In this document: piece by piece, positions 11,282-22,171 of the stretch
Position numbering within the stretch: position 1 is the first letter of the stretch
How the letters are laid out: each line of letters begins with the position of its first letter
NCBI GenBank assembly: GCA_018343915.1
Contig: JABRWF010000008.1
Location: 2,542,001-2,606,000, forward strand
From: Agroathelia rolfsii
Taxonomy: Eukaryota > Basidiomycota > Agaricomycetes > Amylocorticiales > Amylocorticiaceae
Reading direction: 5' to 3'
Length of the DNA stretch: 64,000 bases
The notes under the pieces: model-generated
What the model saw: only the letters and a program-made list of their open reading frames with translations
What the model was told of the DNA's origin: nothing
Databases searched by the model: none
Made by a program: the position numbers and the translations under genes

Positions 11282-12651
11282 TCAAATGGTTCTCTGCATG
11301 ATCAATACATTACGCACGGACAACGATAAAAGTCCCGAAACAGGACTCACCTTGAGAGCTATCCAAGCCTCGATAGACTCCTTGATCTTCCTGTCTAACC
11401 CATCCTTACAGGCAGGGCATGTTAGCTTATTAGTGAGTTGCTGAAATGTCTCCTCGATATGCGATACTGGTAGATCTGTCCATTTTGTTCTTTCAGTAAA
11501 GTGCCTGACTGAAAAGGTATTTCCGAGCAAATATTATGTTACCTGCATTGGCTTCCCAACAGAGATAGCTCACTATGAGAGCATATGAGCGAGTAAGGCT
11601 TATTTGACGGTCCTCGGTACATTCGCTGCTTTGGATTAGATGTAATGAAGGACCCGGAAGCAGAATTTTCTACAAAAGAACAAAGAAATCGATAAAAACA
11701 TTATTTTCAACACATATCAAACTAACATTGAAATCGGCACGGGTCGCGGCAGAGCCAAATAATAACAATTCAAAGTAGGATGCTTACCTTCAAAGCATTT
11801 ATTCGGGTGATCTGCAGGTTTCCTAGCCTTTTCATATAAACTCCGCCGATCTTTTTAGCACTCTCTTCCGGAATAGAGGGCCATGGTAGCTCCAGCAGAA
11901 ACGAGGATGCATGCGCGGCAAGCGGTTCAATATCGAATTCCGCCCCCAACGCATACAGTTCCAGCGCATGCTCAGGCGCAAGACTCACTAGGGCGGTGAA
12001 CATGTGGGATCCTGGCCCTATCCATTCGGACAAGGGGGTAATCCCATGCTGCTTCAGGAAGCGCGCGGCATTTTCAAGCTTCGAGAAGGCGGGTAGAGTG
12101 GATGGAAATTCCATCAGGTATATCACACGCAAGCTAATGTCTAGTACGTCTGACAACTCCGGAATGGATAGCATGAGAGGATTGTTGGGAGACGCAAGGC
12201 CGCTGTTACGAGCAAGACCTGCAAAGCTGTTATCGGATACAGAGAGGAGGAGTTGTGTGTGTGTATAGAGATACATCTTATCCGAAGAACATAGAATCGC
12301 ATTGGGCTGCTGATTGTTGTGTAATATGTTGGAGGAAAATACAGGGGAGTAAACAAATGCATCTGATGAGACAAGAAGGCTAGTGTCGCTATCAGCTTAT
12401 CAAGTTAATCGTGTCCACTGATTGGTCTCATACCTTTGATTAGGGTGTTCGCTGTGCAAACCTGCCTGGGTAGCGGATGGTGATAGTGTACGTTCAGTAG
12501 ATATGTCGGGGTGTGGGTCGCCTACGCTGGCAGGCATTTGGGATACCTCATTATCATGGATGTTCCAACCGATGGTAGCCTGTGTGCCCGGCATCTGCGA
12601 ATCTCCCACTGCAGCAATGAATTGGGGATTATATCCTGAGTTTGTATCCAT
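11282..12651 (-). CDS. BTB/POZ domain protein, array copy 2
   Basis: Five exons: 12651-12434, 12388-11788, 11669-11543, 11475-11351 and 11293-11282, giving 360 residues. Exons 1, 3, 4 and 5 have exactly the lengths seen in copy 1 (218, 127, 125 and 12 nt). The protein starts MDTNSGYNPQ, carries the BTB core (ILCSSDKMYLYTHTQLLL; DVLDISLRVIYLMEF) and the helical segment APEHALELYALGAEF, and ends LTCPACKDGLDRKIKESIEAW plus the Arg-Thr-Ile terminal exon. No stop or frameshift is seen, so it is probably functional. It sits between two pieces of a VWA8 relic. A TATA-like ATATAAATATAC lies about 120 bp upstream, near 12771. Confidence 0.85.
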
Positions 12652-12779
12652 TAGAAGAGGAGTGATCCACTGGTGACGGTAGACGTTGGGCCCAGGGCCT
12701 GAGAGATGGATGGAAGATGAATCGGAAACCTGGACAACGGTGGTCGCGGACGTGCATTCCCTAGACAGCTATATAAATA

Positions 12780-13690
12780 TACAATTCTTTGAGATGACCC
12801 AAACTCTAACACAACCCAACCTAATCAATTGAGTTGGCTCGCTTCCTGCCCTACTCGAGACTGCTGCTCAAGCGCTCAAGCTCAGATATGACCTACCTAT
12901 GGAAATGTAAAAGGCCCGGGAACCCCTTCTAGAGCCTATAAAATCGAGAAATATTGGTCTGTACGGAATGCGGCGAGCTTGTCATGCTGCTTGCCATCAA
13001 GGAGAAGTCGTGTAACTGGATCCCATGCCATCATTATCATTGACTAAGATATTATTATGAGAAAGCAAAGGAGCAGACTGCTCAACGAACACAGGAATTA
13101 TATTGTACCATTTTAGCGGCTAGCCTGTGGGTCATGACGTCGGAGGGAAAGATAGATGTACCGGAGCGGAGTTGGCCGGCTTTCGAGTTTCGAAACGTTT
13201 GATGGTACTTTCTTCTTCACCTTCTAGCATATCTCCTGTCCGCTCTCGCCAGCTTAAGAAATCTCTTATAAGCCATCCGTGGATGTCGTATACATGTACT
13301 TGTAGGGGGTGATGGGCTCATACGACATCCCTTCAGCATGATTGACACCATCTGCTGCACAGTCAGTAAACCTATGCATCACCTGGGCCAACGCCTTGGT
13401 CTGTGTGAAAAGGTACTTAGGGCGTGGTGCTGGTAAGATGTCATATGTCCAATGTTTCCATGATGACTCTACTACATACCCCTTATGGTGTCACTCGATG
13501 AAAATCGGAGTTTATGTTCCAATAAATGACCTTGACCCCGCAATCCCAGAATCCTGGGATGCGGCCCCCGAATTTCTATGCCGCAGGCGTCGGTATACAC
13601 TATGTTTCTTTTACGTACTCCAAGCCGTCGCTAGCCTAGCTCCGTCTTGTTGGGAAAGCAAGAACCCCCCATGGTTCATCATATCTGACT
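12780..13690. repeat. Upstream half of array unit 2, truncated
   Basis: This is homologous to the upstream parts of the other units (GGAGCAGACTGCTCAACG near 13071, CTATCCGTTTC-type decay near 13190, GGCCCCCGAATTTC near 13563). It stops abruptly near 13690 where VWA8-like sequence begins. The copy is about 1.5-2 kb shorter than units 1, 3 and 4. No intact frame is present. Confidence 0.55.
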
Positions 13691-14435
13691 GGCAGTGATC
13701 TGGTATCTATCAAAGTTGGCGTCAGTAATGGCGATAATAAACCAATTGCTTGGTAAACAGTTTTAGGGGGGATTTGTATGTCTTACTCGCATCGAACTTG
13801 GCTACTTCATCGACGGCTTTCTCGATTGCTGTAACATATGTTAGCTATTAAATTATTAAGCTGATAAGAGTTGCTGGAGACATACTGGTATAGTTTCCTC
13901 CGAATGCATATTGCGCTATCATGTTCATCTTCTCTGCGACTTTTCACCTGTCGCCAATCACCGTGAGCGGGTTATCAAGAGTGGCAAGCTCTATCGAGGG
14001 TCCGTGGCCGTATTTCTCTTTGCGAGTTAGTCAATTGAAGCTCTGCATAAGCATAGACGTTATAAAAAAGTATTTGAATGTGGCCAGACTGTCAAAAATT
14101 CAGGCATTTGCTCATACTTGTCTCCATACTACGCTGTAATTGACCGTTGTACTGGAACCGATACGTAGACAAGTAATGTACATTACTTGTGGCTGCTACA
14201 TGTTCAGTTATTTCCACTTCGAACCACTGACGTCAAACACGAGACGAATGCGTTTCGGCCTTGTACCACATCGACATTTACCTTGAGCCATCTGATGTTG
14301 TCAAACTCACTATGATTGCGATCGGCTCAGTTCAGGCTATTCCATCTCACGACGCTTATAAACCGTCGCCTCTCCCGTAGGTCCATCCACAAGTCGCTGA
14401 TCGTCTAGCTCTCCGTCGGTTTGACGCTTGATCCA
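13690..14435 (-). pseudogene. VWA8 relic covering exons 23 to 16
   Basis: This aligns in order with 27060-27971 of the intact VWA8 gene. Recognisable pieces are the exon for DANFGRYQIT (near 13700), the EAIEKAVDEVAKFDA exon, the GGNYTSMI-like exon, the segment encoding EKY and SIELA, the SMETS exon, the DVSGSM MIDAS exon and the exon for WIKRQTDGELDDQRLVDG (near 14400). Splice sites and frames are broken in several places. Around 13996-14020 two introns and the 12-nt exon of the parent are missing. The relic ends at about 14435, where sequence switches to a copy of DP1. Confidence 0.75.
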
Positions 14436-14880
14436 CGCGTATTTTGGGAGGGAGGAGGTAGATGGAGTATCGGCAGCTTGATCGTGTGTACAAGCAATGC
14501 AGGGGATGCAATGACCAGGAGACAAGCCATTCGGCGAGATATTCGACACCGACGATGCACCCAAGGACGGACCAATATATCAGCCATCGTTCAAGATCCT
14601 CCTCCGAGACAGGACACTGAGAAAGCGTCTTGTACGATGCATATCCGGGATAGAGATATACAAAGACTGAGCTGCAAGGAGAAAGAAAAAAAGGAGAGAG
14701 AGAATATTTGGCATGAGCAAGTTGCACGAAGGGACTGGATAGATATGTTGTGGGCCTCGAAGGCAAACGGAGCGTTATTCCTTATTATTGGTGTGTTAAT
14801 ACGGCCAGGACAATAGATAGCAAGAGCCTGTTGTCTGCGCCATGCCAGTGGTAAACAGGACTCGTCGGCGGCCATGTGAC
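14436..14880 (-). pseudogene. DP1/TB2 gene fragment, exon 1 and upstream flank
   Basis: The frame still reads YLYPGYASYKTLSQCPVSEE and EYLAEWLVSW, matching exon 1 of the DP1 gene at 2952-4128 with a few substitutions. Part of its intron (GATCGTGTGTACAAGCAATG) and its upstream flank to about 14905 follow. Exon 2, which encodes the second hairpin and the tail, is absent, so a functional DP1 protein cannot be made. The left boundary at about 14435 is a direct junction with the VWA8 relic. Confidence 0.8.
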
Positions 14881-15213
14881 GTTGTGAAGAGCTGAAAGGG
14901 TGCCTCGCACTGGCAGTGTCGGGACGGATGGATGGTTAGTCCATGACCATCTCCCAGCCGTCGCAATACTTAAGCTATGCTTATAGATATGATATTCATT
15001 CTCAGTCCTAATCGTTACAGCCACATAATGCCTTGTCGCCAGGCTATGACGCCTGTCTGCCCATTCCGTGACGTCAGTGTCCCCAAATTGGGTAGGCACC
15101 ATAGACACACCCTCTGCACAACCGCAGTAAAGCTATTTCTGACCAGTCCTCGGAAGATGTACATGTATTTTCAACCGGAGAAACACACAGAGTGAAAAAG
15201 GAAGAATGACGAC

Positions 15214-16621
15214 TCATATAGTTCTCTGCACGAATAATTTAAGCTACTAGTACACAGACAGCGACGGGAAGCCAGAGACGGGAGCCCACCTTGAGTGTTG
15301 TCCAAGCTTCGATAGATTCTTTGGTCCTCCTATCTAATCCATCTTTGCACATAGGACAATTGAGCATATCGCGCAATTCTCCAAATGTCTCCTCGATAAA
15401 CGATGCTGGCAGGTCTATATATATATATTCAAATATAAATTTCTTTCAACAAAGGAACTGGCTAGAAACGCAGCTCAAAGAGAATCCAAATTACCTGCAT
15501 TGGCGTTCCAGATAACATAGCTTGCCGTCAGGGCATATAAACGACCGACTCCTCTTTGATGCTCTTCACTGCACTCGTCGCCTTCAATTAAATGGGTTAG
15601 AGGCTCGGGAAGTAGAATTTCCTGTAACGAAAACATCAATATCAATCTCACTTTTCAAAATAAATTCGGCTTGGTAAAGGACAACGATGAGTGCAGGAAA
15701 GCCAAAGTAAAGATAGAATAGAAGTATCTTGGCGAGCTTACTTTCAAAGCGTCTGTCCGACTGATTTGTAGACTTCCCAGCCTTCTTATATAGATTCCGC
15801 CGATCCTCTCTGCCATCTCTTCCGGAATAGAGGAAATCGGTGTGCCGAGTAGGAACGATGACGCATGCACCGCAAGTGACTCAATATCAAATTCTGCCCC
15901 GAGCGTGTACAATTCTAGCGCATTCTGGGGCGCAAGATTCGTTAGGGTGGTGAACATTTGTGACTCTGGCCCGATCCACTTGAAGAGGGGGACAATGCCG
16001 TGCTGGTCCAGAAAACGTACAGCATCTTCAAAAGTCGAGAAGGTGGGTAGAGGAGATGAGAATCCTAGGTCATATATCACACGCATGCCAATGTCTAGCA
16101 CGTCCGATGGTGTTACTGTATACAGAATGAGGGGTGAATTGGAAGAGGTAGAGTAATCATCATGAATAAGGCCTCCAAAATTATTGTTGGACGCAGAAAG
16201 GAGGAGGAAGGTGTGCGTGTAGAAACACACTCCATCCGAGGAGTATAACGTCGCATCGGGCGGTTGATTTTGATATAATCTATAAGAGAAAAACACAGAA
16301 GAAGAGATAAACTCCTTTGATGGGATGGCAAGACTAGTGCTACTGCTGGCCTATCAACTCTATCACACCTATTTGTTAACCAATATTCGTGCCTCACCTC
16401 TGCATAGGGGATCTGTATTTACTATGCAAGCCAGATTGAGTGGTGGATAATAACGCTTTTGACTCTGTGGACGTGTGGAAACATGGATCGTCCGCGCCGA
16501 CAAGCGTCCGCAACGTATCATGGTTAACTCTATTCCGACCGATCGTAGCTTGGGTCCCCGAGACCTGGTAATTATCTTCTGCGACGTCGTTTTGGGCGCT
16601 GTGTTCTGGGCTTGGGATCAT
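15214..16621 (-). CDS. BTB/POZ domain protein, array copy 3
   Basis: Five exons: 16621-16398, 16342-15742, 15621-15495, 15414-15290 and 15225-15214, giving 362 residues. The N-terminus differs from copies 1 and 2 (MIPSPEHSAQND) but keeps the QVSGTQATIG motif. BTB core: PDATLYSSDGVCFYTHTFLL and DVLDIGMRVIYDLGF. Helical region: LAPQNALELYTLGAEF. C-terminus: CSEEHQRGVGRLYALTASYV, then NCPMCKDGLDRRTKESIEAW and the Arg-Thr-Ile terminal exon. The Cys of the YVCW motif in copies 1 and 4 is Ile here. The acceptor of exon 4 lies in a TATATATATAG run. The frame is intact. Confidence 0.84.
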
Positions 16622-19600
16622 TTAGGAATAGGATGACTCGCTGGTGGTGGTTGATGCTGGGCCTGGGGCCTGAGGCCTGAGGGATGGAAGATGGGTCGGG
16701 GAGCCCGGGCCAGTAGTTGTGAATACTTGCTTCCTAATTTCAGACATAACAAATAAATGGTTCTATAATATGATTCGATCTCTACCAGCAATTGAACTAA
16801 TCGCCCTGGTCCATCCAATTCTGCACAGCATCGAGGCTTGCTAGGACTATTACAGGCCAATTCCACTAAATGATACCATTGTGCGCTGTCAACGGATTTC
16901 ACTCCTTTGTCTTCCAAGTGGCATCGCGTCACGATTAAACAGGCTCTTTCTTGTCTCCTAACAGTAACAAAACACCAGCTTGACATGACAACGCACTCCT
17001 CACTCTTGGACTGGTAAGTATCTATTTTGAAAGAATCTAGGGTGGCTTGTCGTTAAGGAATCCAGTTCTGTCGAGAAGCCAGCCTAAGGAATTAGTCCAT
17101 GAGACCTTGGTTGTATAATCGTCTATCAAATGGTCAGTAAACTTGTTAGAAGACCAAAAATTTTAAAGTGTGATTGGAGAGAAATAGCGCGATTTTATGG
17201 GCTGCGGAGGGCTAAATTAGGTATTGAACGAAGTGTCACCTTTTCTCCGAACAATTTACACTCCCGGCAGCCGGTGAGGAAGGTCGAATATTGCAACGGT
17301 ATTCAGGATACCTCCATGACACTAGAGGCAATCATCAAACCCACTAGCCTGCATTACATTCGAGCCTGTCCAAAATTTCAAATCTGTTCAAGCTTAGACA
17401 CAACTGGCCTATCTTATTGTCGAAGGTCCAGGGATTCCTCCTACAGTCCACGGCGACGTCGGGAGATGGCTGGTTCATACAAATGCAAACTGCTCGGCCA
17501 TATCAACTGCTGCTAGGTAAATATTGTATAATATTTCCGATTGAACAGGACCTCGCCATGGGAAAGTCGAGCGGCGGGCTGCCTAACGGATACAGCAATC
17601 GTGCTAGGTACTTTAGCATTGACCCTGTGATAGAGGAGGGGAAGATGGACGACGCGGAATAGAGCAGCTCGGCCTTTGACAAACCTGCTTTCTTATCCAC
17701 CACTACCGCTTAGTATCTTCCCTGTCCACTCACGCAGTTACAACTCATGAGCTGTACGTAGATTCCACGTACCTGTATCTATGGCCACCTATTGCCCAAT
17801 AACGTCCCGCCGGCAGGATCAGTATCACATGCTTACATGGCTCGTGGGCCTGGGTTAATGCCATGGTCTAGGTTAGAGGGGTTATGAGTTGCGATTTGGG
17901 TAAGATCTCATACGCTCCAGTGTTTTTGTGAGCTATCACACGATTCAAGCTACCATTCATGACGCTTCTACAGATGCTCTTGCTCCCGTAGGATCTAAAA
18001 CCTGGAGTGCGGCCCCTAAGCGAGTCAGTACTACAGCTAATAATGCACACGTACTATGGCACCGGCCCCATCTACTTGGCCCAAGCTTCGCACTCGTTTC
18101 CGCCAGGATCAGTCTCGCTCCATCCTGTGAGACATACGAAACCTCTATGAGCGTCTACATCCAGAATGTGCGGACTTGAGGTTTTAGGCAATCGAGATGA
18201 CCTGATAACGACGCTTCATCTTTGAGAAAAGCATACTGACAATGAAAAAAGGAGGGTTATACTTTATCTGCTAGGTCGGTGACTCTGTTCTCCCTCACTA
18301 AACAACGAAAGGAAGGTTAAAGTATGCAAGCCGGATCCTCCCATCTTCCCTTCAAGATCATGGATGACCGTCTCCTAGAATGTTGTTTAAGACCTTGGAT
18401 TAGATTTCTCCCATGTACCTCCTATGTATCCATTTTGAGGTGCGTTTGTTCGAGGGAAGCGATTTTTTGCGTCTACAACCGAACCTGCCTCAAGTCATGA
18501 TATCAGGAAGCGTCGGCTTCCCCTCTTACACACACAAAGAGTCATCAAATTCTTTGGTTAAAAGGCTTGTGCCTATGCGCAATACTGGATCACGGTATAG
18601 AAATGTAGAGCCTAAAGTCGATAAGAACAAGGCCTCCAAATAGAATAATGACTCTAGACAAGTTCGGTTCTATTGGTGATCCCAGGAAGCCTGCCATACT
18701 CGAAATTTTTGTAAGTAACACCTGAAATTAGCTGGCTTGGCATGTCATTCCGAATCTTGCTTACCATTAATCGATTTGGTGAAAAGATTCCATGACTCTT
18801 ACGTGGCCGAACCTTCGTGGTCGTGCGAACTCCAGGGCGGCTCTCATGATGTGTTATATTCGACGTGATTTGATATAGTTGAACTCCTCAAAACCCAAAT
18901 TAATCGGAAATAGCGAGGAAACACGGGTTGTGAGTGCACGTGTCAGGTGATGACTAATTCTGTTGTGTTAAATCAAACACGGTATTATCTTACCTTGAAA
19001 AGGGTGGAGCGTCATTCGTCCAGAGGTTTTGAATGAGTTGGAGTCGGAAACAGAGAGGGATCATGGGTTACGCATCGATTCACCCATACTAGCTGAGCAA
19101 TGTTGAGATAATGCATAATGGGGCTATAGACGGACATTGGTACGAGTATTAATGACTTCAACTGCCCATCTAGATCAATTTCCCCTACTATTTATGGATA
19201 AAGGGAAGATCAAAATGCGGCAAAAAGTATAGAAATAAGATGGACACTAGCGATTCAGTTCTACTGTGCATAATGTCGCAAGAAACTGGGCATAATTGAT
19301 GTCGACTCAGACGTAAGCGTTATTAATAACAAGGAAATTATTTCATTTTAGGCTGAGTAGCGATGGGAAGACAGCCCCCTTGTTATTTTTGACACAGTGC
19401 AAAGTAGAGGACTTGGAAGAGGGGAGGAAGAAGACAAGTGAAATGGGAAACCACTGGTGAGAACCCTTCCTACATATGCCGGAAGCAGGCAGAAGTTGCC
19501 CCTAGCGTCACCTATAACCCGTAGCCTATAGCTACAGAAATAATCCCCGAAAAATCGGCACTAATTGATCAAAGTCAATGTAAGTCAGCACACCCCCCCC

Positions 19601-19870
19601 CCCTTATACTGGCACGCTAGCACCGACATGAACTCCTGCAGCTCTTTATCCTGAACCGTCCTAAACTCAAGTCTAATCCCTGCAATTCCCACCTTGTAGC
19701 AATGGCTGCTAGCGCCATTTATACATCCCTCTGGAGGCTCTAATAATCATTTATCATGCTTCCGTTACTTGATTGCATTTCATTTGAAAAACGGTGGATG
19801 GCTAAGTAAGGCCATGTTTTTGCCATTGTAGCATTTTGTAACCGGTTGGATTGTCTGCCTAGCCCTGTTA
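16622..19870. repeat. Upstream half of array unit 3, decayed homologous sequence
   Basis: The sequence is collinear with 6.5-9.2 kb: CACTAGCCTGCATTAC near 17342, CTCGGCC near 17492, GACCTGATAACGACGC near 18198, AACGAAAGGAAGGTTAAAG near 18303 and GTCGCAAGAAAC near 19274. Several short frames are open but do not match between units. An 11-bp C run lies near 19593. No gene is supported. Confidence 0.55.
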
Positions 19871-20139
19871 AATTCCGTATCTCACATATGCGTTAGTTTT
19901 TTTGGTGTAAAAATAAGAAAATGCGCTTCAACTATGTACCGCCGAACATCTTGTTTCTATTACGTCATAAATGGTGGTCCTACTTTGTGCCGCAATTATC
20001 GCCTACACTGCCACTACAATTTGTCGCTTACCTTCGGCCGGGCCGAACCTGTGGCCGATTTGGCGCTCCGCTTTCTTATGAGCATATCATTCACACCAGT
20101 CAAGGACTCGGAACTTGACTGCTCTACATTATCGGACCG

Positions 20140-20345
20140 CAGAAGGTGAGACCATCGCGATTGCGGCATGTGACATTGAAGAGTGGAAAAGGGCCCTGCT
20201 GCTGCCTCGGAGGCAAGCTGGAGCAGATAGGTGGTCTGCATGACGGTCTGTGTCCATGTCCCGACCGTTAGCACAACAGTATGTTTTTTTAAAGCAGTGA
20301 AATGGATTGCATTCAGAATAGCGGGATTATAATATCATATATTTT
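20140..20345. repeat. Third copy of the DP1 upstream flank
   Basis: GCGGCATGTGACATTGAAGA followed by AGTGGAAAAGG, and further on AATGGATTGCATTCAGAATAG, matches 4338-4460 next to the real DP1 gene and about 14870 next to the DP1 fragment. It marks the left end of array unit 4. Only flank is left; no DP1 coding sequence remains. Confidence 0.6.
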
Positions 20346-20844
20346 GCAAACAATATGGTCTTCCATATTAGCTTTGCATTCGCCAGGTTCTGACAATTTC
20401 AAGCTGACGTCTTCAATCAATGGCGGGATTGAGTTTCAGCAGCAATTCAGAACAGAAGTGATAATTATTTCCTCTGAGCCTGATTGGTTCTTGAGGCCTT
20501 GAGACTTTGACTGTTCCAGAAGTTACAACTTCTGTCAGAATTCAGGCAACTTAAACAAGGAAGCTCTGGTTTCAATGTCCTTTAACGTTATTCATAGCTG
20601 GTTCTCTGAATAGATCTGTCTTGACAAAGCACAAGAGTATAAAGGAAATGCACAAGTAGAAAAGAGGATAGAGGGAAAGAAACAGGACCACTACTTTTAA
20701 AACAACCAGCTAGAAATTATCCAAGGCAAGAAGGATGGAATCTGCAAGGGATGCACGATACGGGGTCGTATATGTATCCGTAATAAGTGTCGATTTGCCG
20801 CTGCGTTGAGAACTCCTGATTTCCTTTCAGAACGGAGGGACTGC

Positions 20845-22171
20845 TTATATAGTTCTCTGCAGTAGTAGTTTGTTTAACAAGGACGACAAAGCCTAGAAGA
20901 GAAAACTTGCCTTGAGGGCTGTCCAGGCCTCAATCGACTCCTTAATCCTCCTATCTAATCCATCCTTGCACGTAGGACAAGTTAGTTTATTAGATATTTG
21001 TTGAAATGTTTTCTCGATGTACGACACCGACAGGTCTGATCAATTTTGTTCTTTTAGCAGTCTGCCCGGAGGCGCATTTCCGAAGGAAATGCACATCACC
21101 TGCATTAGCATTCCAACAGACATAAGTCGCCGTGAGGGCATATGAGCGAGCGAGGTTGCTTTGACGCTCCTCACTGCACTCATCATCTTGAATTAGATGC
21201 AACGAAGGACCAGGAGGCAGAATTCTCTACAAATAAAAAAATAGTACGTATTGTATCATTAACATATGTCAAATTAAAATCAATTCCGCCTTAGTAGAGG
21301 GTTATAATGATTGTCACAAAATAAAAGAAAAAATCAGATGGCCTGCTTACTTTTAAAGCATTCATTCGACCGATTTGTAGATTTCCTAGCCTTCTCATAT
21401 AAACTCCACCGATCCTCTCCGCAGTCCCTTCCGAAATAGAAGACCATGGAAACTCCAGCAGAAACGAGGATGCATAAGCGGCGATTGGTTCAACATCAAA
21501 TTCTGCGCCTAGCGCGAACAGCTCTAATGCATGCTGAGGAGCAAAACTCGTCAGGGCAGTAAACATATGAGATGTTGGCCCGATCCACTCAGAGAGGGGC
21601 GTGATTCCATGCCTCTTCAGAAAGCGTACAGCATTTTCAAAAGTCGAGAAGGGAGGCAAGGTGGATGGGAATGCTATCACATATATTACGCGCAGGCTAA
21701 TGTCTAGCACATCTGATGATGTTGCTATGGGTAGGATGATGGGATTATGGGGAGAGGCAGAGGCGTCGTTATGAATTAGATTGCCAAAATTGTTATCAGA
21801 AACAGAAAGGAGAAGAGAGGTGTGAGCATAGAAACACACTCTATCCGACGAAGACAGAATTGCGTTGGGCCGCTGGTTGTTGTGCAATATGTTGTAGGAG
21901 AATATATCTGGCAACACAGTAAGACTAGATTCACTGTACAGCATATCAGGTCATTGATGGTGTCTGCTGGTATAACTATATTTGTTTCATACCTCTGGCC
22001 AATGTGCTCACCATGCAAGCCTGCTTGGATAGCGGACGATGATAGTATTCGCTCAGTGGACATATCGCAATATGGAGCGTCCAAAGTATTTTGTATCTGG
22101 AGCATCTCATAGCCATATACATTCCAATCGATTGCAGCATGCATGCCTGACATCTGAGAATACTCTCCCAT
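20845..22171 (-). CDS. BTB/POZ domain protein, array copy 4, ancestral start lost
   Basis: Five exons: 22171-21993, 21933-21351, 21226-21100, 21035-20911 and 20856-20845, giving about 341 residues. In copies 1 and 2 the protein starts ATG GAT ACA AAC; here the equivalent codon at 22208-22210 is ATA, so the next in-frame ATG (MGEYSQMSGMH) at 22171 is used in this model. BTB core: NAILSSSDRVCFYAHTSLLL and DVLDISLRVIYVIAF. Helical region: FAPQHALELFALGAEF. C-terminus: LTCPTCKDGLDRRIKESIEAW and the Arg-Thr-Ile terminal exon. The last intron has a GC donor (AAG|GCAAGT). Everything after the start is intact, so the protein may be functional with a shorter disordered N-terminus. Confidence 0.8.
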
